A stretch of 64,000 nt of DNA, from contig NZ_JAMTCR010000002.1 in assembly GCF_024171945.1 (NCBI RefSeq), positions 2,976,001 to 3,040,000 of the forward strand, written 5' to 3'. A model generated the notes under the pieces. It worked only from the letters and a program-made list of their open reading frames with translations, was not told the DNA's origin and searched no databases. The position numbers were made by a program, and so were the translations under genes. Of the stretch, positions 34,701-44,177 are shown piece by piece (within the stretch, counting starts at the first letter, position 1; each line of letters starts with the position of its first letter). The DNA comes from Actinokineospora globicatena. Its GTDB lineage: Bacteria > Actinomycetota > Actinomycetes > Mycobacteriales > Pseudonocardiaceae.

Positions 34701-36008
34701 GCGCGGATGATCACCCGGGTCCGGCTCGCGCTCGACATCGACATCCCGTTGCGCGCGGTGTTCGACGCGTCCTCGCTCGGGGAGCTCGCCGCGATCATCG
34801 ACCGCCAGTCACCCGCCGCCCAGGTCGATCTGTGGGCGGAAGCGGTGCTGCCCGACGACATCCGGCCGACTCCGGGACCTTCCGCGATCGACCGGGCTAG
34901 TGCACCCGACACGATTCTGCTGACCGGGGCGACCGGATTCCTCGGTGGCTACCTGCTCGCTGATGCGTTGGCGCACACGACCGCGCGGGTGTACTGCCTG
35001 GTGCGCGCTGACTCCGAGGCGGATGCGCTGGCCCGGATCGAACGCGGGCTGCGGACATACGGACTCTGGACGCCGTCGGCCGCCGAGCGAATCGTTCCGG
35101 TGCCCGGTGATCTCGGCTCGCCCCGACTTGGCTTGACCGAGGACCGGTTCGACGAGCTCTCGCGCACGGTCGACACGATCATCCACTGTGGTGGAACCGT
35201 CCACTTCGCTCAGTCCTACGCGGAACTGAAGTCCGCCAACGTATCCGGCACGATCGAAGTGCTGCGCCTGGCCACCAGGCACGGCGGAATCCCGGTCCAC
35301 TTCATCTCGACCCTCGGCGTCTACCCGCTGCACCTGCCAGGCACGATCACCGAGGGCGACATCCCGGACGAGCCCGACCAGCTGGAACGCGGCTACGAGC
35401 AAACGAAGTGGGTGGCGGACACCCTGGTCCGTGCCGCCGGAGACGCCGGTCTGCCGGTGACTGTCCACCGCCCAGCCCGAGTCACCGGCGACAGCCACAC
35501 CGGCGCCAGTTCTGGCGCCGACCTGTTCGCCAGCGAACTCCGCGCCGTCACCGGACTGGGCGCCACCCCCGACCTGGACGTCGCCGAGGACATGGCCCCC
35601 GTCGACCACGTCGCCTCTGCCATCGGCTGGCTCTCCCGCCAACCCTCGGCCTACGGTCATAACTTCCACTTCTACAACTCGCGCACCATCACCTCCGCCA
35701 CCATCGCCCAAACCCTCCGCGACCACGGCTACCCAGTCAGTCAGATCCCCTACTCCGACTGGTACGCCACTCTCCAGACCGCCGCAGCCACCTCTCCCGA
35801 CCCAGCCCTCTCTGCCATCGCCGCGGCCTCCAACCCAACCCCAGACCTCCGCCTCCGCGAGTTCGACTGCACCACAACCGAAACCCGCCTGGCCGCAGCC
35901 GACATCATCTGCCCACCAGCCGACCAAGCCCTGCTCCACCGCTACCTGAACCACTTCATCCACGCGGGCCACCTCCCCGCCCCCGAGGTAACCCATGTTC
36001 CCTCATAG
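31755..36008 (+). CDS. NRPS termination module, C-A-T-thioester reductase
   Basis: A 1417-residue single-module synthetase. The C domain has LHHIVTDGWSQ (active HHxxxDG, residues ~131-137). The A domain spans ~440-900 with YTSGSTGAPKG (~590), NHYGPTEATVC and [15 protein letters not shown]. Reading Stachelhaus positions by eye gives D-A-G-D-M-G-H-V-C, which I cannot match to a known substrate. The carrier protein has [10 protein letters not shown] (Ser979). The reductase begins at LLTGATGFLGG (~1055), with a Tyr-Lys pair in GYEQTKWVAD (Tyr1214), so the peptide is released as an aldehyde or alcohol instead of by a thioesterase. The start is GTG overlapping the previous stop (GTGA). Confidence 0.93.
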   Translation: MTSIAPQSFAQRRMWFLDALYPGSPLYNVAFTVRVRGPLDLTALRGALDVLVARHDALRTVFAESDGEPVQIVRGAGSADVTVVPVTGSADAERLIDAEARRPFDLSTGPLLRVLVLRLADDDHHVMITLHHIVTDGWSQAVLFTELSAAYAALVRGHQPELPPLPLTYSEYTRWQLEEAKSPLGELSLEYWVDALRGAPELLALPTDRPRPATQSFEGAVYRKVMPSAAIAAALPELGGTMFMVLLAAYQALLARYSGQDDIVVGTAVNGRSRPDAEPLVGLFVNTIPLRTSLAGDPTFRELVARVRDVALDGMSYADVPLERIVAAVTPSRGQGHAPVFQVGFTVTNLPPTVLELAGAEVSVPDFVTSGTAKVDLMVAAAEIGDEMVVDIEYDVALFDRSTIEVFADRFARFTAAVVAAPDTRVRDIDLTTDEERIVPGGADFSPAPLVPGLIAARSESTPDAVAVVDGDQVLTYGELSLRANALAWRLREHGVGPETIVALGFSASVEAIVAIVGIHAAGGAYLPVDPSHPTDRLAALLVDAAPSVLVTNSPEAFPGYAGPVLAVDVDEVETAPPNDLDRDHLAYVIYTSGSTGAPKGVAVQHGTLANLAAAFADAHPFGPADRVLMIPPLTFDASAGDVFPALISGSALVLCHDPAALSGADVIRLCAEQDITMVDTAAPLWRKWTDDLIATGVPGPSPLRTMMVGGDAVDVAAVRDWTALTGVTLVNHYGPTEATVCATLHVAAGDEPGTRLPIGKPLPHVRAYVLDDDLRPVLAGLPGELCLGGDTLARGYLGRGDLTADRFVPDPFGPPGSRLYRTGDLARWRPGGVLEFLGRVDRQVKIRGHRVEPAEIEAACRVHPDVADALVVARADDRGEVGLVAYVVSDHPADLRAFLRASLPEYLVPSEFVGLAQFPVTGSGKLDMAALPEPVRQPKALVRPRSATARVLAAEWSALLGVDAVGEDDDFFALGGHSLLAARMITRVRLALDIDIPLRAVFDASSLGELAAIIDRQSPAAQVDLWAEAVLPDDIRPTPGPSAIDRASAPDTILLTGATGFLGGYLLADALAHTTARVYCLVRADSEADALARIERGLRTYGLWTPSAAERIVPVPGDLGSPRLGLTEDRFDELSRTVDTIIHCGGTVHFAQSYAELKSANVSGTIEVLRLATRHGGIPVHFISTLGVYPLHLPGTITEGDIPDEPDQLERGYEQTKWVADTLVRAAGDAGLPVTVHRPARVTGDSHTGASSGADLFASELRAVTGLGATPDLDVAEDMAPVDHVASAIGWLSRQPSAYGHNFHFYNSRTITSATIAQTLRDHGYPVSQIPYSDWYATLQTAAATSPDPALSAIAAASNPTPDLRLREFDCTTTETRLAAADIICPPADQALLHRYLNHFIHAGHLPAPEVTHVPS

Positions 36009-36109
36009 GCCACGTCTCATCGGTGTCGGAGTCTCGCCCGTTCGACCACGCGTCGGGTCTCTTCAGAGCGACGGCGATCCGGCCTCGGCGGGCTACCCGG
36101 AGGTGACCC

Positions 36110-37450
36110 ATGCGCACTGACGGCATCTCCAGGTTCGCCGCTATTTGGGCCGGGCAGCTGGTTTCGATCGCGGGTACTGGGATCACGGGGTTCGTGCTGG
36201 GCGTGTGGGTGTTCCAGCTCACCGGGTCGGCCACCAGGTTCGGGCTGATCATGCTGCTGGAGGCGGTGGCCGCGATCGCCGTGGCGCCGGTCGCCGGGAT
36301 GGTTGTGGACCGGGTCGATCGGCGGGCGGTCCTGGTGGTGTCCGACATCGTGGCGGCAGGGGCCACCGGGGTGCTGCTGGCGCTCGTCGCCGGTGGTCAC
36401 CTCCAGGTGTGGCACGTCTACCCGATCGCCGTGGTGACCGCGATGTGCGCGACGTTCCGGATGGTCGCGTTCACCACGATGCTGCCGCTCCTGGTGCCCG
36501 AGCAGCACCTCGGCCGGGCCAACGGCTTGGCGCAGACGCTCCCGGCGGTGCAGATCGCCGCCCCGCTCGCGGCCGGTGGTCTGCTCGCGGCGGTGGGACT
36601 GCGCGGGGTGGTGTTGATAGACCTGTGCACCTACGTCGTGGCGCTCGCGATCACCGTGGTCGTCGGCCTGCCGGAGCGAGCGGTCCGCCCGGACCGTGCC
36701 GGGCAGGTGGGGGAGAGCACCTGGGCGGAGCTGACCGGCGGATGGCGGGAGCTGCGCCGCAGACCTGGCCTGCTGCACGTCATGCTGCTGCTCGGCGGCT
36801 TCCACCTCGCCGCAGGGATGGCCGGGGTGCTGGTCCAGCCGCTGATCCTGACCTTCGCCGGACCGTCGACGCTCGGCGTGCTGATGTTCGTTGGCGGCGC
36901 GGGCATGTTCGCGGGCAGCGCCGTGATGACCGCGTGGGGAGGTCCGGCCCGACGGATGACCGGTGTGCGAACATTCCTCGCGGTAGCCGGGATCGCCCTC
37001 GCCCTGCACTCACTCGCCCCGTCGGCGCTGCTCATCGGAGTGCTGGCCCCCGCGTTCCTCTTCACCCTCCCGATCATCACCGGCAGCGCGATGTCCCTGC
37101 TGCAGAGCAAGGTCGACCCCGCCGCCCTCGGTCGCGTCATGGCAGGCGCCCGGATGACCGCTCAAGGCGGCACCGCGCTCGGCTTCGCCGCCGCCGGACC
37201 ACTGGCAGACCTGATCTTCGAGCCCATGCTGGCCCCCGGTGGCGCCCTCGCGGGCTCGATCGGCACCGTGATCGGCACCGGCGACGGCCGAGGCATCGCG
37301 CTGATCTTCGCCATCACCGGCATCACCCTCATCGCCCTTGCCGTGTGGGCCACCACTTCCCCCGCCCTCCGCACCGTCGACGACATACCCGACCTGCTGA
37401 CTACCAACACCGACGAAGGGCTAGCTGATGCTCGACCTGCCGCAGGCTGA
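36110..37450 (+). CDS. MFS efflux transporter of the NRPS cluster
   Basis: A 446-residue MFS_3-type transporter with about twelve membrane helices (for example [28 protein letters not shown]-type segment, [20 protein letters not shown]) and the motif-A-like [13 protein letters not shown] loop between TM2 and TM3. It belongs to the enterobactin-exporter-like group often used for secondary-metabolite export. GGAGGTGA lies just before the ATG at 36110, about 100 bp after the NRPS stop. Its 3' end overlaps the next NRPS gene by 23 bp. Likely exports or gives self-resistance to the NRPS product. Confidence 0.88.
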   Translation: MRTDGISRFAAIWAGQLVSIAGTGITGFVLGVWVFQLTGSATRFGLIMLLEAVAAIAVAPVAGMVVDRVDRRAVLVVSDIVAAGATGVLLALVAGGHLQVWHVYPIAVVTAMCATFRMVAFTTMLPLLVPEQHLGRANGLAQTLPAVQIAAPLAAGGLLAAVGLRGVVLIDLCTYVVALAITVVVGLPERAVRPDRAGQVGESTWAELTGGWRELRRRPGLLHVMLLLGGFHLAAGMAGVLVQPLILTFAGPSTLGVLMFVGGAGMFAGSAVMTAWGGPARRMTGVRTFLAVAGIALALHSLAPSALLIGVLAPAFLFTLPIITGSAMSLLQSKVDPAALGRVMAGARMTAQGGTALGFAAAGPLADLIFEPMLAPGGALAGSIGTVIGTGDGRGIALIFAITGITLIALAVWATTSPALRTVDDIPDLLTTNTDEGLADARPAAG

Positions 37451-40400
37451 ACGTCAGGCCTTCACCGAGGGTGCCGCGCCCGCTCCACACCTGGATCTCG
37501 TGCACGCGTTGTCCTTCCGCGCTGCCGGAGCGGCTCTGCGCCTGGGTGTGTTCGACCACCTCGGCGACGACCCGCGCCCCGCCGACGCCGTCGCGGCCGC
37601 CATCGGGGGTGACCCGCGCGGGGTGCGGGTACTGCTCGACGCGCTCGTCGGGTTCGGCTACGCCAGCCGTGACGACGAGGGCTACCGCGCGACGAAGGCT
37701 GCGGCGTGGTTCGGGACCGGCTACCGCTCGGCGTTCTCGTTCTGGCACAGGGTCCTCGTCGACCAGTGGGCCGACCTCGAGAAGTCCATTGTGGATGGCA
37801 CTCCGCCGCGAGACTTCTATGGCTGGCTCGGCGCCAACAAGGCTGCCCTGGAGGAGTTCCAGTCCATGCTGGGCGAACTCGCCGACGCGGTGGTACCACA
37901 AGTGGCGGGTGTCATCCCCACCTCAGCCAAGCGGCTGCTCGACATCGGTGGCGGCCACGCGCGCTACGCGACTGCCTGCTGCCTGGCGAACCCGGATCTC
38001 CGAGCCGACATCATCGACCTCCCCGGATCGTTCGATGCCGGTCGTGCTCACGCCGCAGTGGTGGGGGACCGGATCGACTTCCGGGAGACCGACTGGGCGA
38101 CGGGTGACCTCGGTGCGGACTACGACGTCGTGCTGGTGTTCAACGTGCTGCACTGCCTAAGTCCGGACCGTGCGGAAGACCTCCTTCGCAGGGCGGGTCG
38201 GGCGCTGCGGCCAGGCGGGACAATCCTTATCCTGGAAGAGACCGCGGACGTGCCAACCGAAGCGGGTGCGCTCGGTGCCGCGTGGGTGCCCGTGTCGAGC
38301 CTGAACCTGTTCCACACGCAGGGTGGCCAGATCTACGGCCGCGACCAGTTCGCCGAATGGTTAGGCGGAGCCGGGTTCGCCGCACCCGACGAGACCCCGA
38401 TCTCCGCCGCACCGACCTTCACACTGTTCAGCGCCACCAAGGAGACGACCGAAGGTCGGACGCTGAACGCCGCACAGCGGCAGATGCTGGTGTTCGACCG
38501 CGTGCGCCCGGATTCCACCTGGTACAACGTGCCGCTCACCGTGCGCATCACCGGGCCGCTTGACGTAGAACGATTGCGGACAGCCCTGCGGCTTTGCTGG
38601 CAGTGGCACGAAGCGCTGCGCAGCACCCATGACGGTGATACAGCCACTCTCGGCGCCCTCCCAGTACTGCGGGAGGTGACGGTGCCAGACGAGGCAGCCT
38701 TAGCCGAGTTGCGCGAACAGGAACTGCGCACGAGGTTCGACCTGGCCAACGAACCACCGATCCGCGCGACCCTGGCCAAGCTCGCCGACGACGTCCACGA
38801 ACTTGTCTTGGTCACCCACCACATCGCCACCGACGGCTACTCGCTTACCGTTCTGCGCCAAGACATCCTCGATTGGTACGGCGACCCGTCCCACTCGCCA
38901 AGAGCAGGTTACTGGCCGAAGCCCAGTGACGATCACGAGGCCGACCTGGCATTCTGGGCCGAGGCCCTGGCAGACCCGCCAGAGGACATGGCGCTGCCGT
39001 TCGCCGCACCCGCCGACCCGTCCCTCGCCGCCGACGTAGTGCCCTTCCACCTCTCCAGCGACGTGACCACCACCGTCCGCGAGATCGCGCGAGCCGGGCG
39101 ATCCAGCCCGTTCATGGTGCTGCTCACCGCGTTCGGCGTCCTGCTCAACCGCCTGGGTGGCGGCAGCGACATGGTGATCGGCACCCCGGTCGCCGGGCGC
39201 GACGACCCGGGCAGCGAGTCGGTGGTCGACTGCCTGGTGAACATGGTCGCACTACGCCTGCGACTGGACGGTGGCGCGACCTGGGCGGAGGCGATGAACA
39301 CGGTCCGGTCGACCGCCCTGGACGCCTTCGACCACACTGGCGCGCCGTTCAGCGACGTCGTCGATCGGCTGATCGTTTCGAGGTCACCGCACGCGCACCC
39401 GGTGTTCCAGGTCGCCTTCGCCGCCCCGCCCTCGGTGGACGGATCGACCACAGTGGATGGAGTGGTTTTCGACTTCGTCTCCGGCACCAGCACCGAGTCG
39501 TTGTTCGACATCGAGGTCCAGGTGTTCGACCACGGCGACGACATGGGTGGCTACCTCAAGTTCCGCACAGCCCGGTTCACCCGCGCCCAGATGACCACAG
39601 TGCTCGACCAGTTCCGCACCCTGCTCGGCGGGCTCGACCCGGCAGCCCGGTTGTCCGACGCACTGCTCCTCACGCCGCAAGAACGTCATCGCGCAGTGTC
39701 CGACTGGAACGACACCGCGACGGACTACCCGCGCGAGAGCACCCTCGTTGAGCTGGTCGAGACGCGAGTGGACGAGCGCCCGGACGCGGTCGCCGCGGTG
39801 TACGGCGACGAGGTCCTCACCTACCGCGAACTCGACGAACGTGCCAACCGTCTCGCGGCACTCCTGCGCGAGCGGGGGATCGGGCTGGAGGACCGAGTCG
39901 GGATCAGCCTGGGATTCGGCGCCAACTGGGCAGTCTCGGCCCTCGCCGTGCTGAAGGTGGGCGCCGCGTACGTGCCGCTCGACCCCGCCTACCCGGCGGC
40001 CAGACTGGATCACATGTGCGCGGACAGCGGCGTCGCGATCATCGTCACCGATGTGGTGTTGCAAGACTCGCTCGCATTCCCAGCCGACCGCGTCGACGCC
40101 ACCCTGAGCCCGGACACGCTGGCGTACATCATGTACACCTCCGGCTCCACCGGTCAGCCGAAGGGCGTCGGCGTCACCCACCGCAACATCGTCCGGCTGG
40201 TGCGCGAGACCGATTACGTCCACTTGGGACCAGATGACGCGGTCGCCCAAGTCTCCACCCTGTCCTTCGACGCGGCCACCTTCGAGCTGTGGGGCCCGCT
40301 CTGCGCGGGCGGCCGGATCGTCGGCATCCCCAAGGACGACCTGCTGTCCCCGCCCGAGCTGGCAAAGACCCTGCGGGACAACGATGTCACGCTGATGTTC

Positions 40401-41420
40401 CTCACGACGGCACTGGCGCGCAGGCTGGCCGCCACATCTCCGGACGCTATCGCTGGTCTGCGCCAACTGCTGACCGGCGGTGAGCGAATGGACGCCGACA
40501 CCTGGTCACGGTTGCGATCCGTCCCCGGCCTGGCGGTGGCGAACGCCTACGGTCCGACGGAGACAACGACTTTCGCGTTGACCTGGGCCGCCGAAGACCT
40601 GGCCCCAGGAGAAGCCGTACCGATTGGCCGACCCATCGCGAACAGCACGGCCTACGTCCTGGACGCCTGCCTCGAACCAGTCGCCCCCGGCATGGTCGGG
40701 GAGATCCACCTCGGCGGCGACGGCGTTGCCAGGGGCTACATCAACAGGCCGGATCTGACGGCGGACCGCTTCGTACCCGACCCGTTCGGCGCGCCGGGTT
40801 CCCGCCTGTACCGCACCGGCGACCTAGGCAGATACCGACCCGACGGCCTCATCGAGTTCGTCGGCCGCGTCGACCGGCAGGTCAAGATCCGCGGCTTCCG
40901 CATCGAGCCGGGCGAGGTGGAGGCGGTGTTGCGGGAGACCGGCCGCGTCGTCGACGTGACCGTCCAGGTGCGTGTCGACGAGGAACTCCTGGTCGGCTAC
41001 GTCGTGCCCGCGGATCCGGCCGAGTCCATGGCCGACCTACGCGCGTACCTGGCCGGACTGCTCCCGGACCACTTGGTGCCCGCGGTACTCGTCGCGATGA
41101 GCGCGCTCCCGCTCACCCAGAACGGAAAACTCGACGTCGCCGCCCTTCCCGACCCGTTCGCGGGCGCACCGACATCGCCTCCAGCCGAGCCGACCACAGA
41201 GATCGAGCGGATCGTGCTCGACATCTGGCGCGAGGTCCTCGGCAGCCCCACCATCGGCCTGCACGACGACTTCTTCGCGCTTGGCGGCCATTCGGTGAAG
41301 GCAGGCCAGGTGATGGCTCGGATCCGCGCCGAACTGCTCGTTCCCGCGTCCCTGCGCCTGATCTTCGACAACCCGACGGTGGCGGGCCTCGCCGCCGTCT
41401 TGCCCGCCCGGAGGAGCTGA
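37428..41420 (+). CDS. NRPS with N-terminal O-methyltransferase: MT-C-A-T
   Basis: A 1330-residue synthetase. Residues 1-335 are a complete class I O-methyltransferase of the plant/acetylserotonin type: a dimerisation helix bundle ([20 protein letters not shown]), SAM motif [12 protein letters not shown] (~Asp172), [20 protein letters not shown] and [12 protein letters not shown]. Then a C domain ([11 protein letters not shown], His ~464), an A domain ([11 protein letters not shown] ~902, [26 protein letters not shown]) and a carrier ([10 protein letters not shown], Ser1289). By-eye specificity residues D-A-F-F-L-G-A-T-F resemble Val/Ile codes. In most NRPSs methyltransferases sit inside the A domain or are separate, so an N-terminal fusion is unusual. 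The C domain has no upstream loading module in this window. Confidence 0.93.
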   Translation: MLDLPQAERQAFTEGAAPAPHLDLVHALSFRAAGAALRLGVFDHLGDDPRPADAVAAAIGGDPRGVRVLLDALVGFGYASRDDEGYRATKAAAWFGTGYRSAFSFWHRVLVDQWADLEKSIVDGTPPRDFYGWLGANKAALEEFQSMLGELADAVVPQVAGVIPTSAKRLLDIGGGHARYATACCLANPDLRADIIDLPGSFDAGRAHAAVVGDRIDFRETDWATGDLGADYDVVLVFNVLHCLSPDRAEDLLRRAGRALRPGGTILILEETADVPTEAGALGAAWVPVSSLNLFHTQGGQIYGRDQFAEWLGGAGFAAPDETPISAAPTFTLFSATKETTEGRTLNAAQRQMLVFDRVRPDSTWYNVPLTVRITGPLDVERLRTALRLCWQWHEALRSTHDGDTATLGALPVLREVTVPDEAALAELREQELRTRFDLANEPPIRATLAKLADDVHELVLVTHHIATDGYSLTVLRQDILDWYGDPSHSPRAGYWPKPSDDHEADLAFWAEALADPPEDMALPFAAPADPSLAADVVPFHLSSDVTTTVREIARAGRSSPFMVLLTAFGVLLNRLGGGSDMVIGTPVAGRDDPGSESVVDCLVNMVALRLRLDGGATWAEAMNTVRSTALDAFDHTGAPFSDVVDRLIVSRSPHAHPVFQVAFAAPPSVDGSTTVDGVVFDFVSGTSTESLFDIEVQVFDHGDDMGGYLKFRTARFTRAQMTTVLDQFRTLLGGLDPAARLSDALLLTPQERHRAVSDWNDTATDYPRESTLVELVETRVDERPDAVAAVYGDEVLTYRELDERANRLAALLRERGIGLEDRVGISLGFGANWAVSALAVLKVGAAYVPLDPAYPAARLDHMCADSGVAIIVTDVVLQDSLAFPADRVDATLSPDTLAYIMYTSGSTGQPKGVGVTHRNIVRLVRETDYVHLGPDDAVAQVSTLSFDAATFELWGPLCAGGRIVGIPKDDLLSPPELAKTLRDNDVTLMFLTTALARRLAATSPDAIAGLRQLLTGGERMDADTWSRLRSVPGLAVANAYGPTETTTFALTWAAEDLAPGEAVPIGRPIANSTAYVLDACLEPVAPGMVGEIHLGGDGVARGYINRPDLTADRFVPDPFGAPGSRLYRTGDLGRYRPDGLIEFVGRVDRQVKIRGFRIEPGEVEAVLRETGRVVDVTVQVRVDEELLVGYVVPADPAESMADLRAYLAGLLPDHLVPAVLVAMSALPLTQNGKLDVAALPDPFAGAPTSPPAEPTTEIERIVLDIWREVLGSPTIGLHDDFFALGGHSVKAGQVMARIRAELLVPASLRLIFDNPTVAGLAAVLPARRS

Positions 41421-41421
41421 C

Positions 41422-41592
41422 GTGGACCACGTGGTCGTGATCAACGACGAGGAGCAGTACTCGATCTGGCCGTCGTCGAAGGAGATCCCCGCCGGCTGGC
41501 GCGGTGAGGGCACGGCGGGGACGAGGGACGAGTGCCTCGCTCACATTCGTACGGTGTGGACAGATATGCGTCCCAAGTCCTTGCGTCGCTGA
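41422..41592 (+). CDS. mbtH: MbtH-like protein
   Basis: A 56-residue protein starting at GTG 41422, one base after the NRPS stop, with GGAGG nine bases upstream. It contains the MbtH core: [22 protein letters not shown], then TRDECLAHI and [12 protein letters not shown], including the three conserved tryptophans. MbtH proteins bind and activate NRPS adenylation domains; this one most likely serves both synthetases of the cluster. It lacks the usual NPFDDEDG start, so it is about ten residues shorter than typical, though the interaction surface is kept. Confidence 0.92.
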   Translation: MDHVVVINDEEQYSIWPSSKEIPAGWRGEGTAGTRDECLAHIRTVWTDMRPKSLRR

Positions 41593-41750
41593 AAGTCTTG
41601 CGACCCTATCGCCTACGGGTGTCGCGGCGCGGCGCCAGCTCGCGGCAGGCGATACCTTGCGGTAGGGCGTCGTTGTCGAGAACGGCTCGTCGGCGTCGTT
41701 CCAGGGGCACGAGCGGCCACCAGGACCGCGCTGACTGAAGGAGAACCACC

Positions 41751-42191
41751 TTGGCGGTCCACAGGATGGACAACGTGCTCATCGTTGTCGAGGACCTTGA
41801 CGCTGCCATCGCGTTCTTCGTCGAACTCGGTCTGGAGCTGGAGGGCAAGGGGTCCATCGAAGGGCGGTGGGTGGAGCGGGTCATCGGGATAGACGACGTC
41901 CGGCAGGACATCGCGATGCTACGGACCCCGGACGGTCACGGCCGGATCGAGCTGGCGAAGTTCCACACACCCGCGGCGATCCGGAGCGAACCGACGGACG
42001 CACCCGCGAACACCCTGGGCATCCGCCGCATCATGTTCGCCGTCGACAACCTCAATGACGTCGTGACCCGGCTGCGCACCCACGGCGCCGAACTCGTCGG
42101 CGAGGTGGCGCGGTTCGAGGACAGCTACCTTCTCTGCTACGTCCGCGGTCCCGAGGGCATCGTCGTCGGACTGGCCGAACAGCTCGGCTGA
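41751..42191 (+). CDS. VOC-family (glyoxalase/bleomycin-resistance fold) protein
   Basis: A 146-residue vicinal-oxygen-chelate protein with two beta-alpha-beta-beta-beta units: VHRMDNVLIVVEDLDAAIAF and IRRIMFAVDNLNDVVTRLR, ending in YVRGPEGIVVGLAEQL. Potential metal ligands are the His/Glu residues at the start and end of each unit (His near residue 4, Glu in GRIELAK, Glu in PEGI). The start is TTG at 41751, supported by AAGGAGA eight bases upstream. It is 158 bp from mbtH on the same strand; it could be a resistance or tailoring gene of the NRPS cluster or an unrelated lyase. It converges with the sigma-factor gene. Confidence 0.82.
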   Translation: MAVHRMDNVLIVVEDLDAAIAFFVELGLELEGKGSIEGRWVERVIGIDDVRQDIAMLRTPDGHGRIELAKFHTPAAIRSEPTDAPANTLGIRRIMFAVDNLNDVVTRLRTHGAELVGEVARFEDSYLLCYVRGPEGIVVGLAEQLG

Positions 42192-42195
42192 CGCC

Positions 42196-43446
42196 TCACC
42201 CGCACTCCGCGGCACGGCCCAACAACAGGGTCCGCTCCCGCTCGTTGTCGGTCAACGCGGCGGCCCGCTCGAACTCGGCCTTGGCCTCCCCCGGTCGGGC
42301 GAGCTTGACCAGCAGATCGGCGCGGACGGCGGGAAGCAGGTGGTACCGGGCCAGCGCACCTCCGCCGACCAGCGCGTCCACCAGTTCCAGCGCGGCGGCC
42401 GGGCCCTCGGCCATGCCCACCGCGACGGCCCGGTTCAGCTCGACCACCGGGGACGGCGCGACCTGGGCCAGCACGCCGTACAGGGTCGCGATCTGGCCCC
42501 AGTCGGTCTCGTCGGCGGTGCGCGCCCTGGCGTGGCACGCGGCGATCGCGGCCTGCACGGTGTACCGCCCGGCCGCGCCACCCAGCTCGACGGACCGGTC
42601 GAGCGCGGCCAGCCCGCGGTGGATCAGCAACTGGTCCCAGCGGCCGCGGTCCTGGTCGAGCAGGGTGACGATCTCGCCGGACGCGTCCGTGCGGGCGCGC
42701 AGCCGGGACGCCTGCAGTTCCATCAGCGCGAGCAGCCCGTGCACCTCGGGCTGCTGCGGCGCGAGGGCGGCCAGGACCCGGCCCAGCCGCATCGCCTCGT
42801 CGCACAGCGCCGGGCGCAGGAGGTCTGGACCGCCGGTGGCCGAGTAGCCCTCGTTGAACAGCAGGTAGACCACGCCGAGGACGGACGCCAGCCGGGGCGC
42901 GAGCTCGGCACCGGTCGGCACCTCGAACGGCACCCGCGCGTCCGCCAGCGTCTTCTTCGCCCGGACGATGCGCTGGGCCATCGTCGGTGTCGGCACGAGG
43001 AACGCGCGGGCGATCTCCTCGGTGCGCAGGCCCGCCAGCATCTTCAGGGTCAACGCCGCGCGGGCGGGCGGGGTGAGCACCGGGTGGCAGGCGGTGAACA
43101 TCAACCGCAGCACGTCGTCCTCGACGTGCTCCTCGACGTCGAACTCCACAGTGGTCTCGAGCGCGCGGCCCAGCTCGGTGACCCGCTGCTCCATCCTGGC
43201 CGCGCGCCGGACCCCGTCGACCGCCCGGCGCTTGGCGATCGTCATCAACCAAGCGCCGGGGTTATCCGGAATGCCGGACGTCGGCCACCGCTCGAGCGCG
43301 GCGACCAGCGCCTCTTGGGCCAAGTCCTCGGCCAGCCCGACATCCCGGACAACCCGGGCCAAACCCGCGATGAGCCGCGCGGCCTCGATCCGCCAGACCG
43401 CGTCAACCGCCCGGTGGGTCGCACGCGTCGGATCAGCTTCGGGCAC
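42196..43446 (-). CDS. ECF sigma factor, ECF42 type with C-terminal TPR-like extension
   Basis: A 416-residue sigma factor: region 2 (LIAGLARVVRDVGLAEDLAQ to PGAWLMTIAKRRAVDGVRR) and region 4 (TLKMLAGLRTEEIARAFLVP, TPTMAQRIVRAKK), then a ~200-residue helical DUF6596/TPR extension (YLLFNEGYSATGGPDLLRPA, CHARARTADETDW, VELNRAVAVGMAEGPAAAL). This is the ECF42 layout; such sigma factors lack an anti-sigma and are encoded beside a DGPF/YCII protein, as here. GTG at 43446 is chosen because the longer frame adds a Cys/Trp-rich stretch outside the family. The C-terminal extension is thought to be needed for activity. Confidence 0.9.
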   Translation of the reverse strand: MPEADPTRATHRAVDAVWRIEAARLIAGLARVVRDVGLAEDLAQEALVAALERWPTSGIPDNPGAWLMTIAKRRAVDGVRRAARMEQRVTELGRALETTVEFDVEEHVEDDVLRLMFTACHPVLTPPARAALTLKMLAGLRTEEIARAFLVPTPTMAQRIVRAKKTLADARVPFEVPTGAELAPRLASVLGVVYLLFNEGYSATGGPDLLRPALCDEAMRLGRVLAALAPQQPEVHGLLALMELQASRLRARTDASGEIVTLLDQDRGRWDQLLIHRGLAALDRSVELGGAAGRYTVQAAIAACHARARTADETDWGQIATLYGVLAQVAPSPVVELNRAVAVGMAEGPAAALELVDALVGGGALARYHLLPAVRADLLVKLARPGEAKAEFERAAALTDNERERTLLLGRAAECG

Positions 43447-43491
43447 GCCCCGGACCCAACCGCACCGGACCGACGCGCGCAACCAGCGGGG

Positions 43492-43953
43492 TCAGTCGCT
43501 GTCCCGCTGCTCGGCCCGGTACCGCTCCGCGTCGGCCTGGCCCTGCTCACCGACCCCGTCCATGAACCCCTTCACCTCGTCGGTCGCGATGTCACCGAAG
43601 TCCTCGGGCGCGAAGATCCGCCGGATCTCGACCTCCCCGACCAGCCCGGGGGAGGCGTTGGGAGCCCGCTTCACCCACTCGATGGCCTCCTCCAGCGACC
43701 CCACCTCCAGGATCGAGTACCCGGCCACCAACTCCTTGGTCTCCGCGAACGGCCCATCCACCACCGTCCGGTCATCCCCGTCGAACAACACCCGCGCCCC
43801 CTTAGAACTCGGGTGCAACCCATCAGCGGCGAGCAGGACCCCGGCCCTCACCAGCTCCTCGTTGTACCGCCCCATAGCCACCATCGCCTCGGTGCTCGGC
43901 AACACCCCACCCTCAGACTCCACCGTCGCCTTCCCCATAACCATGAACCGCAT
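43492..43953 (-). CDS. YCII-related DGPF-domain protein, partner of the ECF42 sigma factor
   Basis: A 153-residue protein with the diagnostic motif VVDGPFAETKELVAGY after an N-terminal YCII strand (MRFMVMGKATVESEGG) and followed by SLEEAIEWVKRAPNA and GEVEIRRIFAPEDFG. ATG at 43953 is chosen, with GGAGG nine bases upstream. DGPF proteins are consistently encoded next to ECF42 sigma factors and are often the target genes of those factors; their biochemical role is not established. It is 45 bp upstream of the sigma gene and probably cotranscribed. Confidence 0.9.
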   Translation of the reverse strand: MRFMVMGKATVESEGGVLPSTEAMVAMGRYNEELVRAGVLLAADGLHPSSKGARVLFDGDDRTVVDGPFAETKELVAGYSILEVGSLEEAIEWVKRAPNASPGLVGEVEIRRIFAPEDFGDIATDEVKGFMDGVGEQGQADAERYRAEQRDSD

Positions 43954-44134
43954 ACCCACGCCTCCACCTCACCTCAGCGCCCAGACCCACCGCCTGAACC
44001 ACCAACACGTCGCCCAACCGCCCCTAGTTTCGACATCGTCCCCCAAAAAACTTCCAACTTCTTCACGCCCCACCGCCGTCACTCTCGGCGCCCACGCCGA
44101 CGACTGGTGACGAACGCGTACTCCGCAACCCGCT

Positions 44135-44176
44135 CAAGCGTGGCCGCTGGCCGACGTGGGCCAGCGGCCACGCTTG
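44135..44176 (-). terminator. Terminator of the DJ-1/PfpI gene
   Basis: A perfect 18-bp inverted repeat (CAAGCGTGGCCGCTGGCC at 44135-44152 with 44159-44176) and a 6-base loop, starting two bases after the stop codon of the minus-strand gene. Confidence 0.88.
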
Positions 44177-44177
44177 G

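Noticed and set aside
23086-41592. A glycopeptide-antibiotic biosynthesis cluster around vanHAX
   Set aside because: The NRPS genes have only two modules, no X domain, no P450 cross-linking enzymes and no hydroxyphenylglycine pathway.
41751-42191. VOC protein as a certain part of the NRPS cluster
   Set aside because: It has its own Shine-Dalgarno and a 158-bp gap after mbtH; membership is possible but unsupported.
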